Source: Pelobacter sp. UBA6093 (GTDB taxonomy: Bacteria; Desulfobacterota; Desulfuromonadia; Desulfuromonadales; Syntrophotaleaceae). From it: a DNA stretch of 24,222 nt. Below, piece after piece: positions 9,074 to 15,804 of this stretch. A model generated the notes under the pieces. It did not search any database. It saw nothing but the letters and a program-made list of their open reading frames with translations, and was not told the DNA's origin. Each line of letters begins with the position of its first letter. Within the stretch, counting starts at the first letter, position 1. The translations under genes were made by a program, and so were the position numbers. Location of the stretch: NCBI GenBank assembly GCA_002435955.1, contig DIWZ01000003.1, positions 57,842-82,063 on the forward strand, written 5' to 3'.

Positions 9074-9821
9074 GTTCGGTTGCGATTTCCTCCACGCCGA
9101 CATGAAAAACCTCCTTGATGCGTTGTTTGGCAAAGCCTTCTTCAGCCATGCCGTGGTAATGGACACGGCCCTGCTGCAGCAGGGTCACGGTGTCGCAATA
9201 ACGCCGGGCCAGATCGAGATCGTGGATGCTGATGACGATGGTTTTGCCCGCATCGCGCAGGTTGGTCAACAGTTCCATGATATCGAGCTTGTGCAGAATA
9301 TCCAGGGCGCTGGTCGGTTCGTCGAGCAGAATGATCGGTGCCTCGGTGGCCAGCGCCCGGGCCAGGCTGACCAGTTGCGCCTCGCCGCCCGACAACTCGT
9401 TGACAAGCCGGTTGCGGAAGATGTCGGTGCCGGTGACCGCCAGGGCCTGGTCGATGATGTCCATATCCCTCTGGCGCAGCCACTGCAGCCGTTTCAGGTG
9501 CGGATGGCGCCCCATGGCGACGAAGTCGGACACCAGAATGGAAAAATCGAGGCGCGTATCCTGCTGCACCATGGTCACCATCTGGCTGAGGACCTTGCGG
9601 GGGATGCGGCGATAATCCCGTCCCTCGAACAATACCCGCCCGCCCTGCGGCACCCAGATGCGGCAGATGTTGCGCAGCAAGGTACTCTTGCCGGAACCGT
9701 TGGGTCCGATAAGTCCATGGATGGCTCCGGCGGCAAATCGGCAGCTGATGTCTTTAAGAATGGCATGGCCGCCGATGCCAAAATCGAGCTTGTCAATCTG
9801 CAGGATCGGTTGATCGGTCAT
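9045..9821 (-). CDS. ABC transporter ATPase, BtuD/FecE type
   Basis: This 258-residue nucleotide-binding subunit has Walker A GPNGSGKST at residues 39-47, the signature LSGGE at 143-147, Walker B IILLDEP at 163-169 and the switch histidine H200 (VISIHD). It powers the importer formed with the permease and binding protein downstream. Its ATG overlaps the stop of the upstream membrane protein (ATGA at 9821-9818), so the unknown membrane protein and the importer are probably one translation unit. Gene order ATPase, binding protein, permease is less usual than binding protein first. Confidence 0.92.
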   Translation of the reverse strand: MTDQPILQIDKLDFGIGGHAILKDISCRFAAGAIHGLIGPNGSGKSTLLRNICRIWVPQGGRVLFEGRDYRRIPRKVLSQMVTMVQQDTRLDFSILVSDFVAMGRHPHLKRLQWLRQRDMDIIDQALAVTGTDIFRNRLVNELSGGEAQLVSLARALATEAPIILLDEPTSALDILHKLDIMELLTNLRDAGKTIVISIHDLDLARRYCDTVTLLQQGRVHYHGMAEEGFAKQRIKEVFHVGVEEIATEHGVSLLFYR

Positions 9822-10639
9822 TCTTCCTCATGTCCCCGGTTTTGCAGCGTCAGTTTCCAGGCCAGCGGCAGGCTGAATTTGGACACGGCGGTCAGCAGTG
9901 TGCCGCACAGCACGATGCCCCACATCACGGTGTGGCCCAGCCGGTCCTGGAACAGGCCGGTGGTCAGCGTCGTGCCCCATAACAGCGTCAGACCGAGGAA
10001 CAGTTGGATATTCTGGCTCATGGCATGAATACCCCAGAAATTCTCGGAAATCCTGCTCAACCGGCCATTGCGCAATTTGATCTCGATGAGCTTGAACCAG
10101 ATGCGCCCTTCCGCCACCTGGGCCGAACCGTCACAGATGTGATGCAGCAGGTACAGGGCAATGAGAACGTAACGCCCTGCAACCATGTCGCCGAACAGCC
10201 CGGTGAACAAGGGCGGGTAGCACAACACCAGCAATAGCGCCCCCAACGCCTGTCCGCCGCCCACCAGGGCCATGGCGCGCACCAGGCCCCGTACCTGGGT
10301 GTTGGTATCCGGAAAGCTTTCCAGATAATCGACAAACGAAGAAACCTTGACGTTGCTGATAAAGGTAATGCCCGGGTAAAAGTATTTGGTCAACACGCCG
10401 AGAATCGCCGCCACCCTGAATTCGGTCTGGGCCATGGAGAACATGGTGTAGAGCACCGCCCCTTCAAGAATGCTCTTGCCCAAAGTGTACAACAGGTTGC
10501 CGATCTCGCCATAGCGATAATAAGGACTTAGCCCCATGGCCTGGAACCAGAGGGCGGTTTTATGCACAACATCAAGCCACAGAGGACGGGGTGCGGGGCG
10601 TGGGGCGGTGATGGCGGTTTTCAGGGCGGTCTCGGACAT
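9818..10639 (-). CDS. Unrecognised multi-pass membrane protein
   Basis: I do not recognise the family of this 273-residue protein. It has roughly five or six hydrophobic segments, among them about residues 45-70, 78-95, 120-145, 153-170, 210-228 and 235-255, and a C-terminus ending RGHEEE. Charged and polar patches lie between segments, for example KVSSFVDYLESFPD after the second. No transporter signature or catalytic motif is obvious. It sits between the fused ethanolamine ammonia-lyase and the ABC ATPase, with a 4-bp stop/start overlap with the latter. That position suggests an accessory role in substrate or corrinoid handling, or an extra transporter subunit. The start has only a weak GGGA upstream. 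Confidence 0.7.
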   Translation of the reverse strand: MSETALKTAITAPRPAPRPLWLDVVHKTALWFQAMGLSPYYRYGEIGNLLYTLGKSILEGAVLYTMFSMAQTEFRVAAILGVLTKYFYPGITFISNVKVSSFVDYLESFPDTNTQVRGLVRAMALVGGGQALGALLLVLCYPPLFTGLFGDMVAGRYVLIALYLLHHICDGSAQVAEGRIWFKLIEIKLRNGRLSRISENFWGIHAMSQNIQLFLGLTLLWGTTLTTGLFQDRLGHTVMWGIVLCGTLLTAVSKFSLPLAWKLTLQNRGHEEE

Positions 10640-10671
10640 GGTCGTATCCCGGTAGCTTTTGGCGGTAAGCC

Positions 10672-10691
10672 GGGCCGCGTGATCGCGGCCC
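10672..10691 (-). other. Perfect GC-rich hairpin in the spacer before the membrane protein gene
   Basis: An 8-bp perfect inverted repeat, GGGCCGCG and CGCGGCCC, flanks a 4-nt loop. It lies 33 bp upstream of the ATG of the unknown membrane protein. No T run follows, so it is not a classical terminator. It may block ribonucleases or lower expression of downstream genes. Confidence 0.5.
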
Positions 10692-10766
10692 GAGCTGGAA
10701 TGCTGCAGAGTCCGGCACTTCGACCGAATGCGGGCCGAAATGCTGATGGAGGAAAGGGGGAAAGTT

Positions 10767-10789
10767 GGCCCGGGGTTGACTCCCGGGCC
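10767..10789 (-). terminator. Hairpin just after the EutBC stop codon (weak terminator)
   Basis: GGCCCGGG (10767-10774) pairs with CCCGGGCC (10782-10789) around a 7-nt loop, 12 bp after the stop of the fused lyase. On the minus strand it is followed by AACTTTCCCCC, so the T tract is poor. It may act as a partial terminator or as a 3' stabiliser between the lyase and the downstream transport genes. Confidence 0.5.
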
Positions 10790-10801
10790 GCCGACAGGGA
10801 C

Positions 10802-13069
10802 TTACATTTCGGTCAGCAGTTTAACCGTCTGACGAGCTGCTTCGGCAGGCAGCAGACCGGTGTCGGAAATACCGGACAGAACCCTGGCCTGGTCATGGTC
10901 GACAGAGCCGGCTTTGGCCCAGGTGCCCGGAGCCACCTTGGCCAGGTAGGCGGAGAAAGCATGATGGCCGCTGCCCGGGCGTTCACCGATGAGGTGAACG
11001 ATGGCCTTGGGCTTGCTGCCGGCTTTGCTGTACAGCACTTCGCCGGCCTTGTAGCCGGCGCGGACCCGGCCGCCGGTCACGACGATGTTCTTTTCGGACA
11101 GGGTCAGGCCGGCTTTTTTGCACTGTTTTTTGAGTTCGCTCAGATAAGGCATCAGGTGCCCTGCGTCCATGATCGCCTTGGCGTTGAGGCCGTCGGAAAT
11201 GACCACCTGCACATCGGGGGCATTGTTGCCCCAGGAGGCAGACAGTTTGTCCAGGGTGGCAACCGCCGAGGCCGCCAGTTCTTCTCCGGTGGACGGTGCG
11301 GAAATGTAGTTTTCGCGATCGTGAGACTGACTCCTGATGCTCACGGCGTTGGGGATGGAGCCGATGAATTCAGGGGTAAATTCCGCCCACAGACTGATTT
11401 TGGCATCATCGTACAGGTCGTGAATGCGTTTGTTGGTTACAGGTTCCAGGTCCCAGATGTTTTCGCCGTAGCCCACGGCCAGGTCGACACCGCGGTTACG
11501 TACGTTGGCAATGGATTTCTTGCCTTCAGCATAGATTTCCTTGAAGGAACGCTTGTCGCCTTTGGCCTGACGGAACTTGTAGTAAACCCAGGCCGGATCG
11601 CCGAAATGCTTGGTGGGCCTGCCTTCGGCGTCGATGATTTCGATTTTCTTGAAGAAGTCCCACATGGCGTCGTTGACTTTAAAGCCGAACTTTTCGCGCA
11701 GGCGCACATGGTCCTGAAAACCGGTGGTCAGGTAGCTGAGCATCGGGTCGTTACGGGTGGGCAGGGCCATCAGATAGGCCGGGTTGGCCGGGGCGATCTG
11801 ATCCTGACACCACTGGAGATCGTCGAGGGTGACGGGCATGTGCAGGGTCGAGCAAATATCCAGCCCTAGCACCAGGCCGTGCAGTTTGCCCATGACGATG
11901 TCTTCCAGACAGCAACGTACCAACTGTTCGCGGGTCTTGAAAACTTCCGGGCCGATGAAGCCGGCGACATCGTTGACGTGCAGCCAGACCTGGTCTGCGG
12001 GCACGCCCTTGGCCTTGGCGATTTCCTGCTGCAGAGCGCGGGCGAAACCGTATTTGCGGGATTCGTGCACCACCATGTCGAAGCCGTGGCCGTGGCCGTT
12101 GGTGAAGTCGGCGCCTTGGCCGGTTTCAAAATAGAGGCCGTAGGGACCTTTACGCATTTTGGCGTAATCGAGCATTTTCTGGATAGTAAGGTCGAAGGTC
12201 TTGTTGGCGCTCTCGGTGCCGGCGAGGCTCTGGAACCAGATGGCGGTGGAGCCGGGCTCTTCCTTTTCAGCGGCGGCCTGGCCGTCGATGTGGGAAAGAA
12301 CGCACCAGGGTACGGTATCTTCCAGTTTAAAGGCGGTGACGATTTCCTTCAAAGCGTTTTCGACCCGCAGGGTAGCTTCGAGCTGACTGTCGACCGGATT
12401 GGTGCCGATGACGATGTCGCCGACGCCATAGGCAAAGCCGTTAAAGGTCTGCCACTGGATGTCTTCTTTGTTGTCGGTGGGCGAATTAGGCTGAATGCGG
12501 GCGCTCAGGTAACCTTTGGCACCGATTTTGGAACCGGGCAGGGTGTTGAATATCTTCTGGCCCACGCGGATCAGCTCATCGTTGGACATCAGTTTGACCA
12601 CCGAACCGATCACGTCGCTGTGCAGGCCGCCCATGATAGCCTTGATGTCCGCTTCGGGTTTGGTGAGCAGAAAGTTTTTCAGCTCGCCCATGGTCATGTT
12701 TTTAACTTTGTTGTACTTGGTTTTGTCAGTGGTCTTGCGGATCAAGGTGTCCTGGCCATCCACAAACAGCGAGTTGTCGTGGAGGGATTTGATCCTGGTG
12801 TTGGCCAGCAATTTGCGCGCGTTTTCGCGGGAGGCTTCGGTGCCTGCCGCAACCCCAATAGATGCGTCGCCTTCTTTAAACGCATTGGCGGCGCCGATGA
12901 TCTGCTGATAGTAGGTGTGGTCGAATTTGCCCTTGGTGCGAGTTACGTACTGGATCACGTCTTCACCGGGTTTGACACTTCCGATGGTGACGGCTCCGGC
13001 CATGCCGGCCAGAAAAGTCATGACCAGCGCACCGGTGATGCCTGCCGCGAGTTTCCCCTTGTGTAACAT
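10802..13069 (-). CDS. Exported EutB-EutC fusion, ethanolamine ammonia-lyase
   Basis: Ethanolamine ammonia-lyase uses adenosylcobalamin to convert ethanolamine to acetaldehyde and ammonia. Here both subunits are in one 755-residue chain. Residues 1-26 look like a Sec signal peptide: K4 and K6, a hydrophobic core LAAGITGALVMTFLAGM, and cleavage after AGA. The EutB part (about 30-500) has SARIQPNSPTD (189-199), VIGTNPV (220-226), FETGQG (314-319), MGKLHGL (393-399) and GDPAW (490-494). R191, Q193, N224, E315 and D404 appear to match E. coli active-site residues R160, Q162, N193, E287 and D362 (from memory). The EutC part (about 535-755) has VVISDGLNAKA, GGRVRAG, HLIGERPG and a C-terminal EAARQTVKLL. 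The N-terminal microcompartment-targeting helix of EutC is absent. The start is fixed by GGAGGT 6 nt upstream; a longer GTG reading from 13180 would hide the signal peptide and run through a hairpin. Confidence 0.92.
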   Translation of the reverse strand: MLHKGKLAAGITGALVMTFLAGMAGAVTIGSVKPGEDVIQYVTRTKGKFDHTYYQQIIGAANAFKEGDASIGVAAGTEASRENARKLLANTRIKSLHDNSLFVDGQDTLIRKTTDKTKYNKVKNMTMGELKNFLLTKPEADIKAIMGGLHSDVIGSVVKLMSNDELIRVGQKIFNTLPGSKIGAKGYLSARIQPNSPTDNKEDIQWQTFNGFAYGVGDIVIGTNPVDSQLEATLRVENALKEIVTAFKLEDTVPWCVLSHIDGQAAAEKEEPGSTAIWFQSLAGTESANKTFDLTIQKMLDYAKMRKGPYGLYFETGQGADFTNGHGHGFDMVVHESRKYGFARALQQEIAKAKGVPADQVWLHVNDVAGFIGPEVFKTREQLVRCCLEDIVMGKLHGLVLGLDICSTLHMPVTLDDLQWCQDQIAPANPAYLMALPTRNDPMLSYLTTGFQDHVRLREKFGFKVNDAMWDFFKKIEIIDAEGRPTKHFGDPAWVYYKFRQAKGDKRSFKEIYAEGKKSIANVRNRGVDLAVGYGENIWDLEPVTNKRIHDLYDDAKISLWAEFTPEFIGSIPNAVSIRSQSHDRENYISAPSTGEELAASAVATLDKLSASWGNNAPDVQVVISDGLNAKAIMDAGHLMPYLSELKKQCKKAGLTLSEKNIVVTGGRVRAGYKAGEVLYSKAGSKPKAIVHLIGERPGSGHHAFSAYLAKVAPGTWAKAGSVDHDQARVLSGISDTGLLPAEAARQTVKLLTEM

Positions 13070-13075
13070 TCGATT

Positions 13076-13081
13076 ACCTCC
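13076..13081 (-). promoter_or_regulatory. Ribosome binding site deciding the EutBC start
   Basis: A perfect GGAGGT lies 6 nt before the ATG at 13069. It supports the start that exposes the signal peptide, against the longer open frame beginning with GTG at 13180. Confidence 0.85.
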
Positions 13082-13110
13082 GTCTTGTTTGATGGGGGGT
13101 ACGATCCGAT

Positions 13111-13128
13111 CCGCGGCCAACGCCGCGG
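13111..13128 (-). other. Perfect hairpin in the PotD-like/EutBC spacer
   Basis: CCGCGGC and GCCGCGG form a perfect 7-bp stem with a 4-nt loop in the 111-bp spacer. It is the second of two hairpins there and lies 41 bp before the EutBC start codon. It may set message stability or relative expression of the two genes. Confidence 0.5.
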
Positions 13129-13149
13129 CTGGAGCATGGTGTTGGTAAA

Positions 13150-13177
13150 GCGTGGGAGATGATGTTATCCCCCACGC
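13150..13177 (-). other. Hairpin just after the PotD-like stop codon
   Basis: On the minus strand GCGTGGGGGAT pairs with ATCTCCCACGC (one G-T wobble) around a 6-nt loop, starting 3 bp after the stop of the PotD-like gene. Only TTT follows. It looks like a leaky terminator or a 3'-end protecting hairpin between two genes of one operon. Confidence 0.55.
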
Positions 13178-13180
13178 CAC

Positions 13181-14299
13181 TTATTGCCGCAGCTGCTTTG
13201 CTGCTTCCCACATGTCGTTGAAGGCCTGCTCGGTTTCGGCGCTGAGAACCCGCCACAGGGCTACGGTTTTGAAGTAGGCTGCATCGCCTACGTGAAACAT
13301 GGCTTTCTCCTCGGCGTTGAGGATGTTGCCGGTGTCGGCCATGACAGGTGAAACACCTTGAGATTTGACCACGTCGGCCTGACGTGCGGGATCAAGGGAG
13401 AAATTGATCCACTCCTCGGCCAGGGTTTTGGTCATGTCCTTGGCGCCGGCGCCGATGTACCAGCAATCGATCCAGGCTGTGCCGCCTTCGGCGGGGGTTG
13501 CCAGGCGCCAGTTGCCGCCCTTGAGGTTGGCCTGTTGGGCAGCGAAGCCCCAGGTGGTGGCCAGGGACAGTTCGGGAAACTCATCCGGATTGGCGGCGCC
13601 GTCCCACAGGCTCCTGGCGTTTTTGGCCAGTGCGTTGAGTTTTTCCTGAACCTTGGCGCGGTCGAGCTTGTTGATGTCGAAGATATCCTCGTAGCCGTAG
13701 CCCAGGGCCAGCGCCGAAATCCAGACATTGACCTTGGGGAAGTTGTTGTTGATGGTGTACTGGCCGGCATACCGGGGATCCCACAGCACGTTCCAGCTGG
13801 CCGGTGCCTCCGCTACCTTGTCGCGGTTATAGGCCAGCCCGTAGGGGCCGCAGTTGTACGGCACGCCGTAGCGCACGCCGTTGTAAAAAGGCGTCTGGTC
13901 GCTGCGAAACACCTCCATCATCTTCGTCAGGTTGGGGATGTTGTTCACGTCCACCGGCTGCAGGTATTGCCGGCCTTCCTGGTAGGAAAAGAAACGCGGG
14001 ATCTTGGGCAGCTCGATCGGCGGCGAGATCAGGTCCGCAGTGTTGTCCCTGACCGCCTGAAAGAACTCGTCCTGGTCGGTGGGGTTGAAAATCTCGACGT
14101 TGACATCGACGTTGTATTTGTCTTTGATTAATTTCTGAAAATCCGCGACATAGGGTTTGGCATAGCCGCTCCAGCAGGTGATGCGCAAGGTTTCCGTTTG
14201 AACCTCTGTCTTTTTGGTGCAGGCGGGGGCCAACAGCAGGGCGCCCGCGGCCACCACGGCCGCGGTTGCGGAAGCAGCTCCCCACAAAGTTTTCTTCAT
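13181..14299 (-). CDS. PotD-like ABC-type amine-binding lipoprotein/periplasmic protein (orphan)
   Basis: This 372-residue exported protein starts MKKTLWGAASATAAVVAAGA and reaches C27 in LLLAPACTKK. That is an imperfect lipobox, so it may be a lipoprotein or a soluble periplasmic protein. The rest matches the polyamine/iron group of binding proteins: ITCWSGY at 40-46, GVPYNCGPYGLAYNRD at 145-160, and EGGTAWIDCWYIGAGA at 271-286. W276-x-D278 corresponds to the W-x-D that contacts the amine in E. coli PotD (from memory), while the PotD acidic residue after W43 is Gly here, so a different amine is likely. No matching permease or ATPase lies nearby. AGGAGGAAC upstream fixes the ATG. It precedes the lyase gene, so an ethanolamine-like ligand is inferred. 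Confidence 0.85.
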   Translation of the reverse strand: MKKTLWGAASATAAVVAAGALLLAPACTKKTEVQTETLRITCWSGYAKPYVADFQKLIKDKYNVDVNVEIFNPTDQDEFFQAVRDNTADLISPPIELPKIPRFFSYQEGRQYLQPVDVNNIPNLTKMMEVFRSDQTPFYNGVRYGVPYNCGPYGLAYNRDKVAEAPASWNVLWDPRYAGQYTINNNFPKVNVWISALALGYGYEDIFDINKLDRAKVQEKLNALAKNARSLWDGAANPDEFPELSLATTWGFAAQQANLKGGNWRLATPAEGGTAWIDCWYIGAGAKDMTKTLAEEWINFSLDPARQADVVKSQGVSPVMADTGNILNAEEKAMFHVGDAAYFKTVALWRVLSAETEQAFNDMWEAAKQLRQ

Positions 14300-14399
14300 G
14301 ATGTTCCTCCTGACATGCGTCGGTTTCAGGAAAGGGTGTGGTGCGGTCCATACGCCAAAAGCCAAAAATTCCGGGTTGCTTTTGTGGCTTTTTGCGGAA

Positions 14400-14430
14400 G
14401 CGGGGCGAGATAATCCGCTGCTCGCCCCGC
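14400..14430 (-). other. Strong hairpin between the barrel protein and PotD-like genes
   Basis: GCGGGGCGAG (14400-14409) and CTCGCCCCGC (14421-14430) form a perfect 10-bp stem with an 11-nt loop, 41 bp after the barrel protein stop. No T run follows on the minus strand, so it is more likely an mRNA processing or stability element than a full terminator. Confidence 0.55.
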
Positions 14431-14471
14431 CAGTTATGTCGGGTTATGGACACCAGGTTTTCCGATGACCC

Positions 14472-15224
14472 TTAGAAGGTAAAGGTCAGGTTAAGAGCCG
14501 CAACGGTTTCGGTGTCGATAGCATCCTTGGCGGCACTACTGATCGGCGAAGAAAAAATGAAGATCGGGCTGATGGTCAACTGGTCGGTCAGGGCACAATC
14601 GAGGCTGGTGCTCAGTTCATAGTTATGCCAACCGGCGTAGTCGCCCACGGTGCCGTCGGCGTGCTGGTTGTAGGAGACCAGGGCGCCGAGATTCAGAGCG
14701 ATGTTGGGCGCCCACTGGCTGAGGTCGAAGCTGTGACTTACGTCAAAGCTGTAGAACAGGCCATCTTCCTCTGCAGCGTCCCAGTCCCAGGAGATTTTCA
14801 GCGTCGGGGCCAACAGGGTGTTGAGGGTGGCGGTGGCAAACAGTTCGTTGGTATCTTCGGAGACGCCGAATTGTTCGTTGTCGAGGGAATACCAGATATT
14901 CCCGACGGTCATCGAGACCAGCTCGCTGGCATCGAAAGCATAGGTCAGAATAATATCCGTTTCGTTAAGTTCGCCGGAGTCGAAGCCGCCACCGCTCGAC
15001 AACTGCCAGTTGTGCCAGGTGCTGAGGGTCCAACCACCGGCGGTCAGATCGATGCCGCCCTGAAGGGTCGGGCGGGAGCCACTCAGGTTGAATCCACGCC
15101 ACAGGTACTTGTCCCAGATGCCGACATAGGTATCGCCTTCAACCTCGATCTTCGCCTGGGCCTGGCTGACAAATCCGGCGGCCAGAATAAAGACGCAGAC
15201 CAACAACACACTCCACTTTTTCAT
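14472..15224 (-). CDS. Small outer-membrane beta-barrel protein
   Basis: This 250-residue protein has a clean signal peptide (MKKWSVLLVCVFILAAGFVS, cleavage after AQA at residue 24). The mature part has alternating polar and aromatic residues and ends in the outer-membrane signature phenylalanine (LNLTFTF). The start of the mature protein (GDTYVGIWDKYLWRGFNLSG, then a GGIDLTAGGW strand) resembles the TIGR02001-type family of small proteobacterial barrel proteins of unknown function. It could be a channel for a small solute. It opens the operon containing the PotD-like protein and EutBC. A GGAGGT lies 8 nt before the ATG, and an attenuator-like terminator lies just upstream. Confidence 0.8.
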   Translation of the reverse strand: MKKWSVLLVCVFILAAGFVSQAQAKIEVEGDTYVGIWDKYLWRGFNLSGSRPTLQGGIDLTAGGWTLSTWHNWQLSSGGGFDSGELNETDIILTYAFDASELVSMTVGNIWYSLDNEQFGVSEDTNELFATATLNTLLAPTLKISWDWDAAEEDGLFYSFDVSHSFDLSQWAPNIALNLGALVSYNQHADGTVGDYAGWHNYELSTSLDCALTDQLTISPIFIFSSPISSAAKDAIDTETVAALNLTFTF

Positions 15225-15804
15225 AGGTATTTACCTCCATGGGGGGATGAAAAAGGGACGGGAGTACTGTCGGGCCACCCGGAGAACTCCCGTCCCATGA
15301 ATGCATATGCCAGGACTCGACCCCGAAGGCAGGGCCGGAGGTCGTTTGTGTATTGAATGAAGGTGCTGTCGTCGCTGCAGGCATGGCAGAATTGCAGCAT
15401 AAAGAGATGATGAAACAGCGAGGTGACTGGATGGGCAGGAAGCGGTGGAGACCAGAAATTGCTGGAGGAAAACGAACCTTGCAGAAGATGGCGCCAGCCA
15501 GTGTTTCTGGCCATCGCCTTTAAGTCTTGTGTCCTGTTCGCCGCCATCCTGGTCATGATATGCCGTGTCTGGATAGGAGTTGGCCGGGCCCCCTTGAAAA
15601 TGTTCTTTGGACAGCCCATGCTTTCGTTACAGAACAAATTTTTACGGGGTGCCGATAAACGATTCCATCACCGTACTGGGGATAAAATACCTTACCAGGG
15701 GCATGCAGGAGTATCCCCCAACGGAGGGGAATTTCACTCACCAATTGGGGGGATTTCGACAGGTTGCAAGAACAGGTAGGGGGGATCTCGAGGGTTTGGC
15801 AGGG
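15225..15804 (-). promoter_or_regulatory. 580-bp leader of the barrel/PotD-like/EutBC operon
   Basis: There is no convincing gene here. The region lies between the cobK/cbiJ stop and the barrel gene start. It contains, in transcription order: two near-identical G-rich sites (15779-15793 and 15747-15761) 32 bp apart, a CCCC/GGGG hairpin near 15720-15738, an imperfect hairpin with GATGGC/GCCATC arms (15487-15515), a short CCAG/CTGG hairpin with a 6-nt loop (15452-15465), and a strong terminator at 15250-15296. I could not find a cobalamin riboswitch B12 box or its core motif, nor a convincing promoter. Confidence 0.5.
15250..15296 (-). terminator. Intrinsic terminator in the leader, probable attenuator
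   Basis: GGGACGGGAGT and ACTCCCGTCCC form a perfect 11-bp stem (15286-15296 with 15255-15265) around a 20-nt loop, followed on the minus strand by TTTTT (15254-15250). The T run ends only 25 nt before the barrel protein ATG and 11 nt before its GGAGGT. There is no room for a promoter between it and the gene, so transcripts of the operon must pass through it. A shorter alternative pairing (GGAG with CTCC inside the left arm) would compete with the terminator. Confidence 0.75.

Noticed and set aside
13070..13180. 37-residue N-terminal extension of EutBC from a GTG at 13180
   Set aside because: It has no ribosome binding site, runs through two hairpins, and would bury a clear signal peptide. 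The GGAGGT before 13069 decides for the shorter form.
15221..15637. Minus-strand 138-codon open frame in the leader of the barrel gene
   Set aside because: It runs through the intrinsic terminator and other hairpins, overlaps the barrel start and has no protein-like pattern.
15225..15804. Cobalamin riboswitch upstream of the EutBC operon
   Set aside because: I looked for the B12 box and the GCCCCCGCAACTG-type core on the minus strand and found neither. A covariance search would settle it.
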